From positions 1-64,000 of the forward strand of contig CAZBXE010000004.1 of NCBI GenBank assembly GCA_964496125.1: a DNA stretch of 64,000 bases, in the 5' to 3' direction. The position numbers and the translations under genes are program-made. Below the pieces are notes generated by a model. It saw nothing but the letters and a program-made list of their open reading frames with translations, was not told the origin of the DNA and did not search any database. The stretch is from CAZBXE01 sp964496125 (GTDB taxonomy: Bacteria > Chlamydiota > Chlamydiia > Chlamydiales > CAZBXE01). Positions 16,739 to 26,655 of this stretch are shown piece by piece (position 1 is the first letter of the stretch; every line of letters begins with the position of its first letter).

Positions 16739-18406
16739 CTAAGACCTGTTAGAGGAAGAGAGAGTAACGTATTTTATATACCTTGCCGCTTCGAAACTTA
16801 ACACGTGTACTCCCCAGTTTAAAAGAATTTTTTCAAGTTTTTGCACTTGTCGTCCTTCTGTAAATGCTACTTGTATGTCACGACCGAGTAGTGCTTGTCC
16901 TTTTACGAGTTTCTCATTTTCAATACCAGACTGACATGATTCAGGGTTAAGTGTGCAGGATCCAAAAACGACTGGAAATTGTTGGTTAAATAGCGATTCT
17001 TCTTCCTGTGTGAAGTTTAAAGGTTCTATGATTTCATCAAAAAGATGAAGGACGCTCTCCATTTTTTCATAATCAGAAACAAGGTGTCTGTTGATTTCTG
17101 GACTCTCATCAATTTCGATTTGTTTCTGTACAAGAGCTCCATTGACAGAGGGAATGTTAATTTTGTCATAAGCAAAAAACCTGGATGACCCTTCTTTGTC
17201 AAGAAGAACAGAAATGTTGTTTCCAGAGATTTTTTTCACAATAACGTAGTACGGGATCCGTTCTTTAAAGCGTTTAATGATAACTGGTTGGCCAATGGTA
17301 AGTGTTTTCGCGTCTTTAGCAGGCTCTCCTGTTTCCATGGCCGGAGTGCCAAGAAGCGCAGTTGCGGTTTTTGTAAGGGTTGGCTTTTGCTGTTGTGGGA
17401 TCGTGTTCAATATTGACTGTAAGTATGTTCTTAGACAAGCAATTTTTTCTTTTTCACATCCCATCAGTAATAGCCGCATCAACCCAACTTGTATGTCATA
17501 AATTTGGAAATCGAATGCTTCGGGTTTATAGATAAAACGACTCAAAGACGAGAGTGTTTTCTCTTTGTCATATCCGAATCCGTTGAATGATGCATAGATC
17601 ATACAGGTTGTGAGTCCTGTCAATTCCATTCCGGAAATAGCGTTACTATTGATTGCACCCTCACTTATATGGCTAAGCTCGCCGGAGAAGGGAACTATTT
17701 TTCTTGATGCTAGCAAGAGCCCAGGAGGAACAAGGGCAGGACGCTCCGAGATCTTTAACTTGTGTGTTTGGAAGAGAAGGGGAATTGTTGCGCTACTAGT
17801 ACCGTTGATCCAAGTAATTTTGTGCTTTTTTAAGAGAAAGGAAGAGGTTTCTTTGGCTACTTCGCGTATTTTTTCGCAAAACATATTCCAGAGAGTAGGG
17901 TTTTGACTGAGGAGAGATCTTTTCAGGTTCAGGATTTCAGGAATGTAGTGACTAAGATCGGTGTCTGGATTTGTAGATGCAGGGCTTGGAAGTTTAGCGA
18001 CAGAGGATTGAATAACCCCGCCAAGGAGGTCATCTGATTCATAGGTGCGTTGTTCGATATCTTTTTCTGATAAAATGGATAACAACCACTCTGTTATTTC
18101 AAGATCCTGGGTAACCTTGCTGCTTATCTCATCTGTGGGCAGAACCTCTATTTTGCTATTTTTAAGAAAGCGCAGAGCTAGTTTGTAATTGTCAATGTTG
18201 TACAAAGGGGTGAAGCCTTCTCCATTTGGCTTGGATAATACCCGAATTAGAGATTCCTTACTGAGTTCTTGGAGAGGGGAAATAGCCTGTGAAAACCGGG
18301 TAAAAAGATCGATTTTTTCGATACGAGCTAAGATATCAGGTTCTTTTTTGGGTGCTGGTTGTTGCAAAGTTGGTGATGTGGAGTTAGGGAGGGGGCTCGG
18401 AACCAT
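16739..18406 (-). CDS. Hypothetical protein, 555 residues
   Basis: I do not recognise this protein. The N-terminus is proline/serine-rich and disordered-looking (MVPSPLPNSTSPTLQQPAPKKEP), followed by a largely helical body without a signal peptide or clear membrane segment. A region near residues 365-415 (TIGQPVIIKRFKERIPYYVIVKKI, then NNISVLLDKEGSSRFFAYDKI) resembles a small beta domain, and the C-terminus (ALLGRDIQVAFTEGRQVQKLEKIL) is charged. A disordered N-terminus on a soluble orphan is compatible with a type III-secreted effector, but nothing proves it. It is upstream of and probably co-transcribed with the MATE gene, two bases apart. Confidence 0.7.
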   Translation of the reverse strand: MVPSPLPNSTSPTLQQPAPKKEPDILARIEKIDLFTRFSQAISPLQELSKESLIRVLSKPNGEGFTPLYNIDNYKLALRFLKNSKIEVLPTDEISSKVTQDLEITEWLLSILSEKDIEQRTYESDDLLGGVIQSSVAKLPSPASTNPDTDLSHYIPEILNLKRSLLSQNPTLWNMFCEKIREVAKETSSFLLKKHKITWINGTSSATIPLLFQTHKLKISERPALVPPGLLLASRKIVPFSGELSHISEGAINSNAISGMELTGLTTCMIYASFNGFGYDKEKTLSSLSRFIYKPEAFDFQIYDIQVGLMRLLLMGCEKEKIACLRTYLQSILNTIPQQQKPTLTKTATALLGTPAMETGEPAKDAKTLTIGQPVIIKRFKERIPYYVIVKKISGNNISVLLDKEGSSRFFAYDKINIPSVNGALVQKQIEIDESPEINRHLVSDYEKMESVLHLFDEIIEPLNFTQEEESLFNQQFPVVFGSCTLNPESCQSGIENEKLVKGQALLGRDIQVAFTEGRQVQKLEKILLNWGVHVLSFEAARYIKYVTLSSSNRS

Positions 18407-18520
18407 AGGAATTTTTTATGTTAATTTTCAAAAATAATATAAAGAATATATAGAGATTCTAATGTAATTCATAAAAATTAGCAACGGCAATCTAGATTGA
18501 TACTTAGATACACAAATGAA

Positions 18521-18898
18521 CTAGATTTTCGCGATACAGGAGATTTCGATCGAGGCTCCGAGGGGAAGAGCGGCGACTTGGACCGTTTGCCTCACTGGGA
18601 AGGGTTCTTTAAAATATTTTCCATACTCCTCGTTAATGAGGGCAAACTGGGATAAATCTTGTACAAAGATATCGCAGCGGACAATGTTACTAAGACTTCC
18701 TCCGCTTACTTTTAAAATTTCTTTTATATGATTTAGCACTAGGGCTGTTTCTTTTTGTATGTCTCCCTTGAGGAGCTTTCCTGTGACTGGATCTATGGGA
18801 AGTTGTCCTGAAATAAAGAGATAATTGCCATCCAACAATGCTTGAGAGTAGGGGCCTATGGCTTGGGGTGCTTTATCGCTGTGGATTTTTTTTACCAT
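18521..18898 (-). CDS. ridA: RidA-family enamine/imine deaminase
   Basis: A 125-residue protein of the RidA/YjgF family, which hydrolyses reactive enamine/imine intermediates such as 2-aminoacrylate released by PLP enzymes. Visible features are APQAIGPYSQAL at the N-terminus, LFISGQLPIDPVTG, NIVRCDIFVQDL, the substrate-carboxylate Arg in PVRQTVQVAALP and IEISCIAKI at the end. The length is typical. It is a single-gene unit on the minus strand between recD and the unknown 555-residue gene. Confidence 0.93.
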   Translation of the reverse strand: MVKKIHSDKAPQAIGPYSQALLDGNYLFISGQLPIDPVTGKLLKGDIQKETALVLNHIKEILKVSGGSLSNIVRCDIFVQDLSQFALINEEYGKYFKEPFPVRQTVQVAALPLGASIEISCIAKI

Positions 18899-18942
18899 AA
18901 CTCTAGTGTAGCAAAAAAAAGATTTAATGAAATCCGTTAGGT

Positions 18943-20466
18943 TTATTTCATTTTGGTATAAAGGGTCAGGCCGGAGAGGCGCGAGCTTGTGAGGGCAAGG
19001 GTTTTAAGAAGCGTTTGCTTTGTCCCCAAGATCTCGATTGTTTTTCGGGCTCTTGTAACGGCCGTGTAGATCATTTCCCGGCCAAATTTTTCAGAGCCTT
19101 CCGGCAAAAGCAGGCGCACATGATCAAATTCGCTTCCCTGGCTTTTATGCACAGAAAGGCAGTACGCAAGTTCCCAACGTGGAAGGAGGGGGGGCGGGAT
19201 TTTTCTATTCCCAAATTCTGACCACTCCTCCCCTGTTCTATGATTTCTATAAAGTAGCCCGAGATCTCCATTGTAAACGTCGCGAGTGCTGTCGTTTTGT
19301 ACAATCATAATCGGTGTTTTTGTTATTTCTTGTCCGCGCTCTTTCTCCTCATGGTAGGCCTTGAGCTTTGCGTTTAATGCCTCTACTCCAAAGGGGCCTT
19401 TTCGAAGGGGAGTTAACAGGCAGGTATTTGGGAAATCTGTAAGGTCTTCATCCAGAGGTTTTAGTATAATCATTGAAGCAATTTTTTCTGGCGTTTCTTC
19501 CAAGAGAGATTTTGCAAGATGTTGCAGCGCCCTGTCATCTGTTCGTTTTGTTTGAGAGAGGGTAAGTGTAGGAGGGAGATCTTTGAAAAGGGCGCCTGCC
19601 TCTATGGGGGGAAGCTGGTGAGGGTCTCCCATTAAAATCAGCCTTGCGCCGTCTTTTACTTTGGAAAAAAGAGAGGCCATCATCGAGACGTCGATCATAG
19701 AAGATTCATCTACGAGAATAAGGTCGTATTCTAGGAGTTTTTCTTTTTTAAGAAGACTATGGAGGGTTTGCGCTCGCAGGTCGGGGAGCTGAATGGAGGC
19801 TTGAAGTGTTGAGGCTGCTTTTCCCGTAGGAGCTGCCAGGGCAACTTTAAGAGTAGGGCAGGTGTTGAGAAGTAGACGGATCAAATGGCCTGCCGTGTAA
19901 GTTTTGCCTGTGCCGGGTCCCCCTGTAATGAGGGTAAGAGATCGCTGTAAGGCCAGTTGTATGGCCTCTTTTTGCCCCTCTTCTAAAGACAAACCTTCTA
20001 AAGGTGCAAAAGGGAGCGTGATAGAGGGGATACTTGCTTTCAAGCGCTTGTAATGCGTGAGAAAGAGAGTTTCATCTTCCCAGTTTCTTTGGAGGTAATA
20101 GAAGTTTCCATATTTGCAAAAAGGCGTTGTTACATTCCCCGCTCTTTCCGCTCTTGTGGTCAGAAGTGTTTCTGGGAGAAGAAGAGCTCCTTGTTTGATT
20201 ATTTCATCAGGAATGGGTGTAGGAGCAGGTTCGATTTCTTCCCCTATAGAGACAGCAAGGTGACCCTCAAGTGAGGCCTTAAACAAAAAGCTTAAGAAAG
20301 CTGCCCCTTCAATCCCTATTTCAGGGTGATTTTTCCAAAAATTTTGAGTAAAAGTATAGACAGTTGGCTCAAGCGGAAAGGGAAAGGGCATGGTATAACT
20401 TTTGCTTTCAGGCAAAAGCCTTTTTCCCATTTTTTCTTCAAAAAGGCTTTCAGCAATCCCGTACAT
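18943..20466 (-). CDS. recD: Exodeoxyribonuclease V subunit alpha
   Basis: A 507-residue superfamily 1B helicase subunit of RecBCD, which unwinds double-strand ends 5' to 3'. Walker A is LITGGPGTGKTYTAGHLIRLL, motif II LILVDESSMIDVSM, motif III LMGDPHQLPPIE, and motifs V/VI VHKSQGSEFDHVRLLLP and YTAVTRARKTIEILG. The start at 20466 (MYGIAESLFEEK) is chosen because a longer reading to 20529 would run 80 bases into recB; from 20466 the overlap is 17 bases. It is third in recC-recB-recD. It is shorter than E. coli RecD (608), mainly at the N-terminus. Confidence 0.92.
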   Translation of the reverse strand: MYGIAESLFEEKMGKRLLPESKSYTMPFPFPLEPTVYTFTQNFWKNHPEIGIEGAAFLSFLFKASLEGHLAVSIGEEIEPAPTPIPDEIIKQGALLLPETLLTTRAERAGNVTTPFCKYGNFYYLQRNWEDETLFLTHYKRLKASIPSITLPFAPLEGLSLEEGQKEAIQLALQRSLTLITGGPGTGKTYTAGHLIRLLLNTCPTLKVALAAPTGKAASTLQASIQLPDLRAQTLHSLLKKEKLLEYDLILVDESSMIDVSMMASLFSKVKDGARLILMGDPHQLPPIEAGALFKDLPPTLTLSQTKRTDDRALQHLAKSLLEETPEKIASMIILKPLDEDLTDFPNTCLLTPLRKGPFGVEALNAKLKAYHEEKERGQEITKTPIMIVQNDSTRDVYNGDLGLLYRNHRTGEEWSEFGNRKIPPPLLPRWELAYCLSVHKSQGSEFDHVRLLLPEGSEKFGREMIYTAVTRARKTIEILGTKQTLLKTLALTSSRLSGLTLYTKMK

Positions 20467-23400
20467 GGTAAATTCCGTTTTTCTGAGTTTTATCGATTCC
20501 TCTAAGGAAGAGATAATAGATCCCCTCAACCTTCTTTTGGAAGCGACTTAAGTATTTATCTACTGCTTTTCGGTAGATGCTGGCTTGGAGATAATAGCCA
20601 TTTTCGAGCATTGCCTCATGGATTGCATCTTTTGTATACATTTCAGGAGAATCGCCCAGCCAGTTACTTTTCCAGTCGATGAGATAGATTTTATCGTTAT
20701 GCTGGAGCACAACATCGATAAAACCTTTTAAGTAGCCATTGTCTTCCTGATGAAAAAATTCCATCTCTTTAAAGATGTTTTCTTCCTTACAATCGATCAG
20801 ACGGAAGCCATCAAGAGGAGCTCTAAGTGTGTAAAAAATCATATCAGCAATTTCTTTTTCATGCCCTTCTAGCTCGGTTTGGAAGGTTTTTTTTTGAATC
20901 AAAGGCAGGCAGTCTTCTGGCTTTTGGACGTTTCCGAACGTAATTGTTTCAAAAATTTCATGGAGGATGGTTCCTGTTTCAGGTCCTGCTGGGAGAGCAT
21001 TTTGAGGGATATTTCGTTTAAAACTATGCACATTTTCTCTTGTAAGTGCTGTAAAGGATTGGATCGGACACGGGGCGAGAAGGGGCACTTGTGGGGCACG
21101 GTAGATAAGAGGAGGGATTGCTTCAGCTGTTTTATTTTCAAGTAGAGTAACTGCTTCTTTCACGTAGGAAAGGCTCATATGTGGCTGGCTTTCTACAAAC
21201 TCCTTAAAGTTCAAAAAGCCCGCTGTGAACATCTCAAGAGGGGATTCTCCGGTATCTTCTTCTTCGAGTAAAGGAATATAGAGCCTTTGTTTGGCTCTTG
21301 TAAGGGCAACGTAAAGAAGACGCATTTTTTCAGCATCAACTTCCATTTTTTCAAGAGGAGGAATCTCTTGTTTTGGCGATTTGACAAGGAGACCCAACGG
21401 AAAGACGATATCAAATTCAAGGCCCTTACTCATGTGTAGGCTTAAAATTTGGACGTTATTCTGCAGGGGGTCTTGCGCAATGGTTAGATCTTCGTCCTCC
21501 TCGAGTTCCGCAAGTTTTACTTCAGGATCTTCTCGAGACGTTGTAAGGATGTCGCCAAGTTGCAAGAGTTCATCATAAAATTGAGCTCCTCCCTCTTTTT
21601 GTAAGAGCTTTTCTTCGCAGACGGCCGCGCGTAAAAGAGCGGCGACTCCTTCCTCCTCCCAAATTTTTTTATAGTTGTAAAAGATGTCTACAATAGAAAG
21701 TTCTTTTTCTGGATGCTTAAGTTCGTGCAACTCCTCCAGGCTCCAGCCAAAAATTTGACCTCCTAGAGCCCTTTTGAGGGCGCTTTTATCGCGTATATTA
21801 CGAAGAGAAACAAAAAAATCTCTTAATGCGGGCAGCGCACTTGATCTGGCAAGAGGTTTTTCCCTCTGTAGAAGTGCTGGCAACCCATTTTTTTCTAAAA
21901 ATTTAGCGCACCTTTCACCCTGGAAGCGATCGCGCACCAAAAGCGCGCAGGAGCTTAAAGGTATATGGTCTTCGATGCTGTGTTTTCTAAAACGGGCGCA
22001 GATATCTTCTAAAAACGCTTCTTCTTCTGTTCCTACAAGGATATGCACCGGGGCATGTGTATCAGATTGGATCACTTTTACGTCTTTAGCACCTGCCTTC
22101 ACAGGATAATAGGGAAGGGTTTTCCCTTCTCTTGGAAGACCTAGGAAGGGATTTTTTGTAAAAAGGGCATTCAGAGCCTCAATCATCTGGGGAGTTGATC
22201 TGTAGTTTGTATCCAAAGAATACACGTTTTCCATTTTTTCTTTTGCGTGCAAATAGGTATACAAATCCGCTTGCCGAAAGGCATAGATCGACTGCTTAGG
22301 ATCCCCAACTAGATAGAGATACCCCTTCCACGTAGCAGTAAGAAATGCTTTTTCAAAAATTTCCCATTGAAGAGGATCTGTATCTTGGAACTCATCTACA
22401 ATCGCAGCTTTGTAACTTGTTTGTACATTTTGCAAAAATGAGGGTCTATTGAGGTTGCTTGCCATCTTCTCTAGAAGTGTGTCAGGAAGCAATTGCTCCT
22501 CTTTTTCAAGCTGCTTTTTTAAGGCCCTTTGCCCTTTCGAGGCAAGCTGTGCTAAAATAGCGGAGGGGCTCCTTGCTTCTTCTATAAGAAGAACTAGTTC
22601 ATGAAAAGAAGGCGTAAGGGTAACTGTAGGGGCAGACTCCCCTTTTTTTCCTTTCTTTTTGTTTTCGTTTGCAAAAAGTTTTCCAATCACAACACCTTCT
22701 TCCATGAGCGTTTCAAAATGGTGTTCTGTAACATGAGGCTCTTGAAGAAGAGTGAAAAAATTTTCTATTTGGACAAGAGACTCCTCGTTTAGGCCTTTGT
22801 AAAAGGGGGTTGCCTCTTCGATTTCATGTCTAAATGATTCGCTATCTATTTCTGTTTTTAACTTTTGCAGGGTCAATTGGAAATGGGAAAAAAGCTCCTG
22901 GAAGCTTCTCGGTGCGCGGATTTCTTCCCGTTTTAAAACAGCATCTACGAGGGCTTTCATAAGCTTTTTTTCTTCGTAGCCAAACTGTCTTGCAAGTAAA
23001 TCTAACTGCTTTTTATGCAAGTCTGCTGCTTCTGTGCGGAGAAGATCTTTTACAAGGATGGGTACGAGTTTTTGATGAACTAGCTCCTCCTCATCTGGTA
23101 TTTCGAGAGTCATATTCGCTTCGATGGGACATTCTCGCAGCATTTTGGCAGCAAAGCCGTGGATGGTTAGAATCGATGCTTCTTCGAAATAGGCAAGGGC
23201 AAGCTGCAATCTTTTTTTTGTAAGAAGGCATAGGGTCTTATGAAGGGCGTCTGTTAGAGTTTTATGGATCCGTGTGCGAAGCTCTCTTGCCCCTTTTCTT
23301 GTAAAGGTGACCACAAGAATTTCTTGGATTTGAAGAGGTTTATCCCCTTCTGTGATGAAGCGGAGAACAAGGTTTTCAATGGCGAAGGTCTTTCCTGTGC

Positions 23401-23470
23401 CTGCAGAGGCCTCTAGAAGGGCTTTTTGAAAAATTGGCTGGTTTGGATTTAAGACATCAAACGTCTGCAT
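20450..23470 (-). CDS. recB: Exodeoxyribonuclease V subunit beta
   Basis: A 1006-residue UvrD-type helicase-nuclease, the 3'-5' motor and nuclease of RecBCD. Walker A is LLEASAGTGKTFAIENLV (about 19-36); motif II reads AAIVDEFQDTDPLQWEIF, then YLVGDPKQSIYAFRQADLYTY, and motif VI LLYVALTRAKQRLYIPL. The C-terminal nuclease site is GFIDVVLQHNDKIYLIDWKSNW followed by GYYLQASIYRKAVDKYL. It is shorter than E. coli RecB (1180). ATG 23470 overlaps the recC stop by 14 bases. With both partners present, the complex is probably a complete recombination-repair enzyme. Confidence 0.93.
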   Translation of the reverse strand: MQTFDVLNPNQPIFQKALLEASAGTGKTFAIENLVLRFITEGDKPLQIQEILVVTFTRKGARELRTRIHKTLTDALHKTLCLLTKKRLQLALAYFEEASILTIHGFAAKMLRECPIEANMTLEIPDEEELVHQKLVPILVKDLLRTEAADLHKKQLDLLARQFGYEEKKLMKALVDAVLKREEIRAPRSFQELFSHFQLTLQKLKTEIDSESFRHEIEEATPFYKGLNEESLVQIENFFTLLQEPHVTEHHFETLMEEGVVIGKLFANENKKKGKKGESAPTVTLTPSFHELVLLIEEARSPSAILAQLASKGQRALKKQLEKEEQLLPDTLLEKMASNLNRPSFLQNVQTSYKAAIVDEFQDTDPLQWEIFEKAFLTATWKGYLYLVGDPKQSIYAFRQADLYTYLHAKEKMENVYSLDTNYRSTPQMIEALNALFTKNPFLGLPREGKTLPYYPVKAGAKDVKVIQSDTHAPVHILVGTEEEAFLEDICARFRKHSIEDHIPLSSCALLVRDRFQGERCAKFLEKNGLPALLQREKPLARSSALPALRDFFVSLRNIRDKSALKRALGGQIFGWSLEELHELKHPEKELSIVDIFYNYKKIWEEEGVAALLRAAVCEEKLLQKEGGAQFYDELLQLGDILTTSREDPEVKLAELEEDEDLTIAQDPLQNNVQILSLHMSKGLEFDIVFPLGLLVKSPKQEIPPLEKMEVDAEKMRLLYVALTRAKQRLYIPLLEEEDTGESPLEMFTAGFLNFKEFVESQPHMSLSYVKEAVTLLENKTAEAIPPLIYRAPQVPLLAPCPIQSFTALTRENVHSFKRNIPQNALPAGPETGTILHEIFETITFGNVQKPEDCLPLIQKKTFQTELEGHEKEIADMIFYTLRAPLDGFRLIDCKEENIFKEMEFFHQEDNGYLKGFIDVVLQHNDKIYLIDWKSNWLGDSPEMYTKDAIHEAMLENGYYLQASIYRKAVDKYLSRFQKKVEGIYYLFLRGIDKTQKNGIYHVRDC

Positions 23471-26450
23471 TCTCTTTACCTATTTTTTTTGCCATGATGG
23501 GGAACCAGTTTTCTAGGCACTCTCCAAACATTTTTTTTGTCATTTGCTCCCAGAAGATGAGGTCGTCTTCTTCAAAATGGGGCTCCTGTTCTCCAAAACA
23601 GTAGTAAATGTAGGCATTAGAAGCGCTTTTATTTCCTTCCCCTCGCATGAAGCCAGAAAGCCACTCAGGAATAAGAGGAGAGGGGGTGTGCAAGCATTTT
23701 TGATAGTAGGCAGCATACTGGAGAAGATGGGCTTTTGGATCTTTTAGAAAGGCATGCTTTGGGCTTGTGTGCTTTGTTAAAAGAAGCGATTTTTTTGGGG
23801 CAATCTCCTCAGGAAGGCAGCAGAATACGAGATACTCAGGCCAGATTTTTGCAATGTCTGGAAGAAGGTTTCTCCCTTCTCTTACAAGACCATTTGGAGT
23901 CACTTGGGGCAGCTTTCCAATAATCGTGAGAGAATCAGAAAGTTTTAGGTTGATGTCTAAAGTGCTAAACTCCTCTGGCTTTGTGCCCATTTTTTTTAGG
24001 TTAGACCTGATTTCTTTCTCCTCTTCTTCGATCCGCATCTTGGCAAGAGGGGTAAAGGCCCCCCAAGGAAGGCTTGCTTGGCTGAGCACTTCTTTTGTCG
24101 GCGTGTTTAAAGTCTTCCGGCGAAGAATAGCGTGGCCTAGGTTGTCGAGTAAGATAGGCTCATCGTTTCTTAGTGGTTTTTTATTTTTCAGGTACATCCC
24201 GAGAGTCTCATTGAAATAGAGCTGCAGGGGATTGCGGGCTGCTTTTATAAGCTCCTCCAGTAAAAGCGTTTTTATTTCTTCAGGTGGAGCAGTTGGCAAT
24301 GGTTTGAATCTTTTGAGAACGCGGTGGGGAACTTTTTCCTTTGCAAGAAGTGCCTTTGCCGACGTAAAATCCTTTTTGGAAAAGTTGACGAGCTTTCCTC
24401 CGGTGAAATATTTGGGGTCGTAGGAATGGAAAGGATGGGAAAAAAAACATTTTTCCTTCGAAACTTGTTGAAGAATCTCATCAACAAGGGGAGACCTTGC
24501 AGCTTCTTCGTTCTCTTTCGTGTAGAAGAGAAGAAAGAACGCTCTTGCCGAGATCAGGCTTGTAAGAAAAAGGTCTTTGTCGAGATCGGATTTTTTAGGA
24601 TAAGGGGTCGCTTTTAGCAGGTCTAAGGTCGTTGTTTCTTCTTTGCGAGGAAACACTCCTTCATTCATGCCGAGCATGCAGATCACAGCTGCAGGAGTGC
24701 GCGGCATCGACTGTGTGGAGCAAAACATGATCACTTCTGTGCAGTGTTCATGGACACCGCTTTTTGGCTCAGTGAGCCTGCGGGTCCAATGTCGTACAAG
24801 CGAACATGCAGGGAAAGAGCCTTTTTCTTTGATTGCGGCAAGCTTTGTGAGCTCTGTTTTCAGTTTTTGGTATTCAGGAGAGGCAGTCGCAAGATATCCT
24901 TCAGCTAAAGAGAGAAGATAGTGACCAAAAACTTCTGTTGTGAGAATAAGGTTTTTTTCTAGGGGAGCAATATCTTCCTTAAGGGATCGAAGCAGGAAGA
25001 TCACCTTTCCTACGAGCTCGGCATCCGTAAAAGGAATCGCTCCCTCTTTTTTGCAAAGTCCAAGAAGAAGTTTTTCAGCACATTCACTAAATGTGCCCAC
25101 GTTACTTTTTTCTACCATCTCCTTATCATGATGGGCCCTTGTAAGGATTTCATTGCGGTGTCCAAAATCCTCTCCCCATTTTACCTCTGTTTTTTCAAAC
25201 CACTCTTCTAGTTGCGATACATCTTCTCGAGAGAGATTGTGGCGAGCTTGAAAGAAGGGGGAGCGGAAAATTTTTAGAATAGAGATCACATCAAATCTTG
25301 CTGATGCAAGGCTTAAAAGGTGGAGGAAATCATCGATGCATCTGTTTTGCAGAAAAGCACTTATACCTTGAATTTGATAGGGAAGTAAGCTATCGCTTGC
25401 TCCAAAGATAGCTTGGATGTAGGGAGTGTAGGCATCAATGTCCGGGGTCATCACCAGCACATCTTTGAGATGGGGGTGCGGAAGAGACAAAAGTGTGTTA
25501 TAGAGAATTTCCACCTCGCGCCGCCTGGAGCTTGCTTCATGGATCTGAAGGGAGGGGATTTCTTCTGTACACTCTTTTTGAGAAGAAGGCTCTGCAAACA
25601 GGAGCTCATTTTGAAGGGTATGAAGTAGACTAGATCTTTTTTGTTGCTGAAAGTCTTCCCTGCCTATTTCCAGCTCTTTGCAAAGCATTCTTCCAAGCCC
25701 CCCAAAGTTTCCAAGGAGTGTGTTTTTATCTACACTTAAAGCTTCTAGGTTTTCCATTTGAGAGGGGGACAGTTTGTTTTGAAACCATCTGGCTTCTTTT
25801 TGTCTCTCCTCTTTGTCGCTTCCCAGGTCTCCCCAGTAGACGCCGCAAGGGCTGAGAAGGTAGAAGAAAACATCACTTTTACTTCTTTGGAAGAAATGAA
25901 GCTGATCTTTGGGAAGATGGGAGAGACAAAATAGATGGATTTCAGGGCCTTCTTTGGAGAGGGTTTCCCCTAAGAGGAGTTTGCCGAGGCAGGTTGATGG
26001 GGGAGAGAAAATCTTTCTAAAAAGTGCATTTTGCCAGCCTATCCCCTTCTCGACTGTAGTAAATGCGTAAGTTGCATATTTCTGGAAAAGAGTGGCAAGG
26101 GTTTCGGCAAGAGGAGGTAGCCTTTTTTCTGTAAGATAGCAAATGAGCTCTTCAGGAGGTGTCGCGCGAAGTGTAGACTCGATTCTTAAGGTGAGTTCAA
26201 AAGAGCTTAAGAGATGCTGATCTGTTTCCTTGAGAAGCAGCTGTTCAAGCGAGGATTCGAGATAGTCAATTGTAAGACCAAACATGATTTTTAATTCTTC
26301 ATCCTCAGCCATTTTCTTAAAAAGCCAGAGGCGCATCATTTTGGAAGGAACAATGATCATCCGTTTCCGAAAGGGATCGGAAGATTGTAAAATTTTATCT
26401 TTAAGAAAGGTGAAAAGCCTTTCTTGCTCGTTGCTAGCTAGAACTTCCAT
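23457..26450 (-). CDS. recC: Exodeoxyribonuclease V subunit gamma
   Basis: A 997-residue RecC, the subunit that splits the duplex and scans for the Chi-like recombination signal. The N-terminus (KRMIIVPSKMMRLWLFKKMAED) matches the RecC pattern; later HEASSRRREVEILYNTLL, VLVMTPDIDAYTPYIQAIFG, LQNRCIDDFLHLLSL and MLGMNEGVFPRKE follow family order. ATG 26450 is chosen over an upstream in-frame TTG at 26492, which lies nine bases from the -35 of the divergent tRNA promoter. It is the first gene of recCBD. Scanning residues that would define a chlamydial Chi cannot be read from sequence. Confidence 0.9.
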   Translation of the reverse strand: MEVLASNEQERLFTFLKDKILQSSDPFRKRMIIVPSKMMRLWLFKKMAEDEELKIMFGLTIDYLESSLEQLLLKETDQHLLSSFELTLRIESTLRATPPEELICYLTEKRLPPLAETLATLFQKYATYAFTTVEKGIGWQNALFRKIFSPPSTCLGKLLLGETLSKEGPEIHLFCLSHLPKDQLHFFQRSKSDVFFYLLSPCGVYWGDLGSDKEERQKEARWFQNKLSPSQMENLEALSVDKNTLLGNFGGLGRMLCKELEIGREDFQQQKRSSLLHTLQNELLFAEPSSQKECTEEIPSLQIHEASSRRREVEILYNTLLSLPHPHLKDVLVMTPDIDAYTPYIQAIFGASDSLLPYQIQGISAFLQNRCIDDFLHLLSLASARFDVISILKIFRSPFFQARHNLSREDVSQLEEWFEKTEVKWGEDFGHRNEILTRAHHDKEMVEKSNVGTFSECAEKLLLGLCKKEGAIPFTDAELVGKVIFLLRSLKEDIAPLEKNLILTTEVFGHYLLSLAEGYLATASPEYQKLKTELTKLAAIKEKGSFPACSLVRHWTRRLTEPKSGVHEHCTEVIMFCSTQSMPRTPAAVICMLGMNEGVFPRKEETTTLDLLKATPYPKKSDLDKDLFLTSLISARAFFLLFYTKENEEAARSPLVDEILQQVSKEKCFFSHPFHSYDPKYFTGGKLVNFSKKDFTSAKALLAKEKVPHRVLKRFKPLPTAPPEEIKTLLLEELIKAARNPLQLYFNETLGMYLKNKKPLRNDEPILLDNLGHAILRRKTLNTPTKEVLSQASLPWGAFTPLAKMRIEEEEKEIRSNLKKMGTKPEEFSTLDINLKLSDSLTIIGKLPQVTPNGLVREGRNLLPDIAKIWPEYLVFCCLPEEIAPKKSLLLTKHTSPKHAFLKDPKAHLLQYAAYYQKCLHTPSPLIPEWLSGFMRGEGNKSASNAYIYYCFGEQEPHFEEDDLIFWEQMTKKMFGECLENWFPIMAKKIGKENADV

Positions 26451-26500
26451 GTCTTTGGTGGGAGTATAGTTCACCCTCAGGAAAGAGCGCAACAGTCGTG

Positions 26501-26529
26501 TTGCAAAAATAGCCCTGATCTTGTAAAAT
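26501..26529 (+). promoter_or_regulatory. Promoter of tRNA-Ala
   Basis: TTGCAA (26501-26506), a 17-base spacer and TAAAAT (26524-26529) place the start point near 26536, about 30 bases before the tRNA. The same TTGCAA -35 with 17-base spacing precedes the other two tRNA units in the window. Confidence 0.65.
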
Positions 26530-26566
26530 CGGCCCCGTATTCAGGTAGTTTTTTAGGTTGTTTTCC

Positions 26567-26639
26567 GGGGCGTTAGCTCAGTTGGTAGAGCGCAACAATG
26601 GCATTGTTGAGGCCAGCGGTTCGAACCCGCTACGCTCCA
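26567..26639 (+). tRNA. tRNA-Ala(GGC)
   Basis: A complete 73-base cloverleaf. The acceptor stem GGGGCGT/ACGCTCC contains one G-T pair, the D-stem is GCTC/GAGC, the anticodon stem CAACA/TGTTG encloses loop ATGGCAT with anticodon GGC, and the T-arm is AGCGG TTCGAAC CCGCT. The discriminator is A; CCA is not encoded. It is divergent from recC, and the next coding gene starts 16 bases after it. Confidence 0.95.
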
Positions 26640-26655
26640 ACTCGGATTTTGAACC

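Noticed and set aside
26451..26492. Longer recC reading from a TTG
   Set aside because: The added residues (before MEVLASNEQ) do not look like RecC and the TTG approaches the divergent tRNA promoter.
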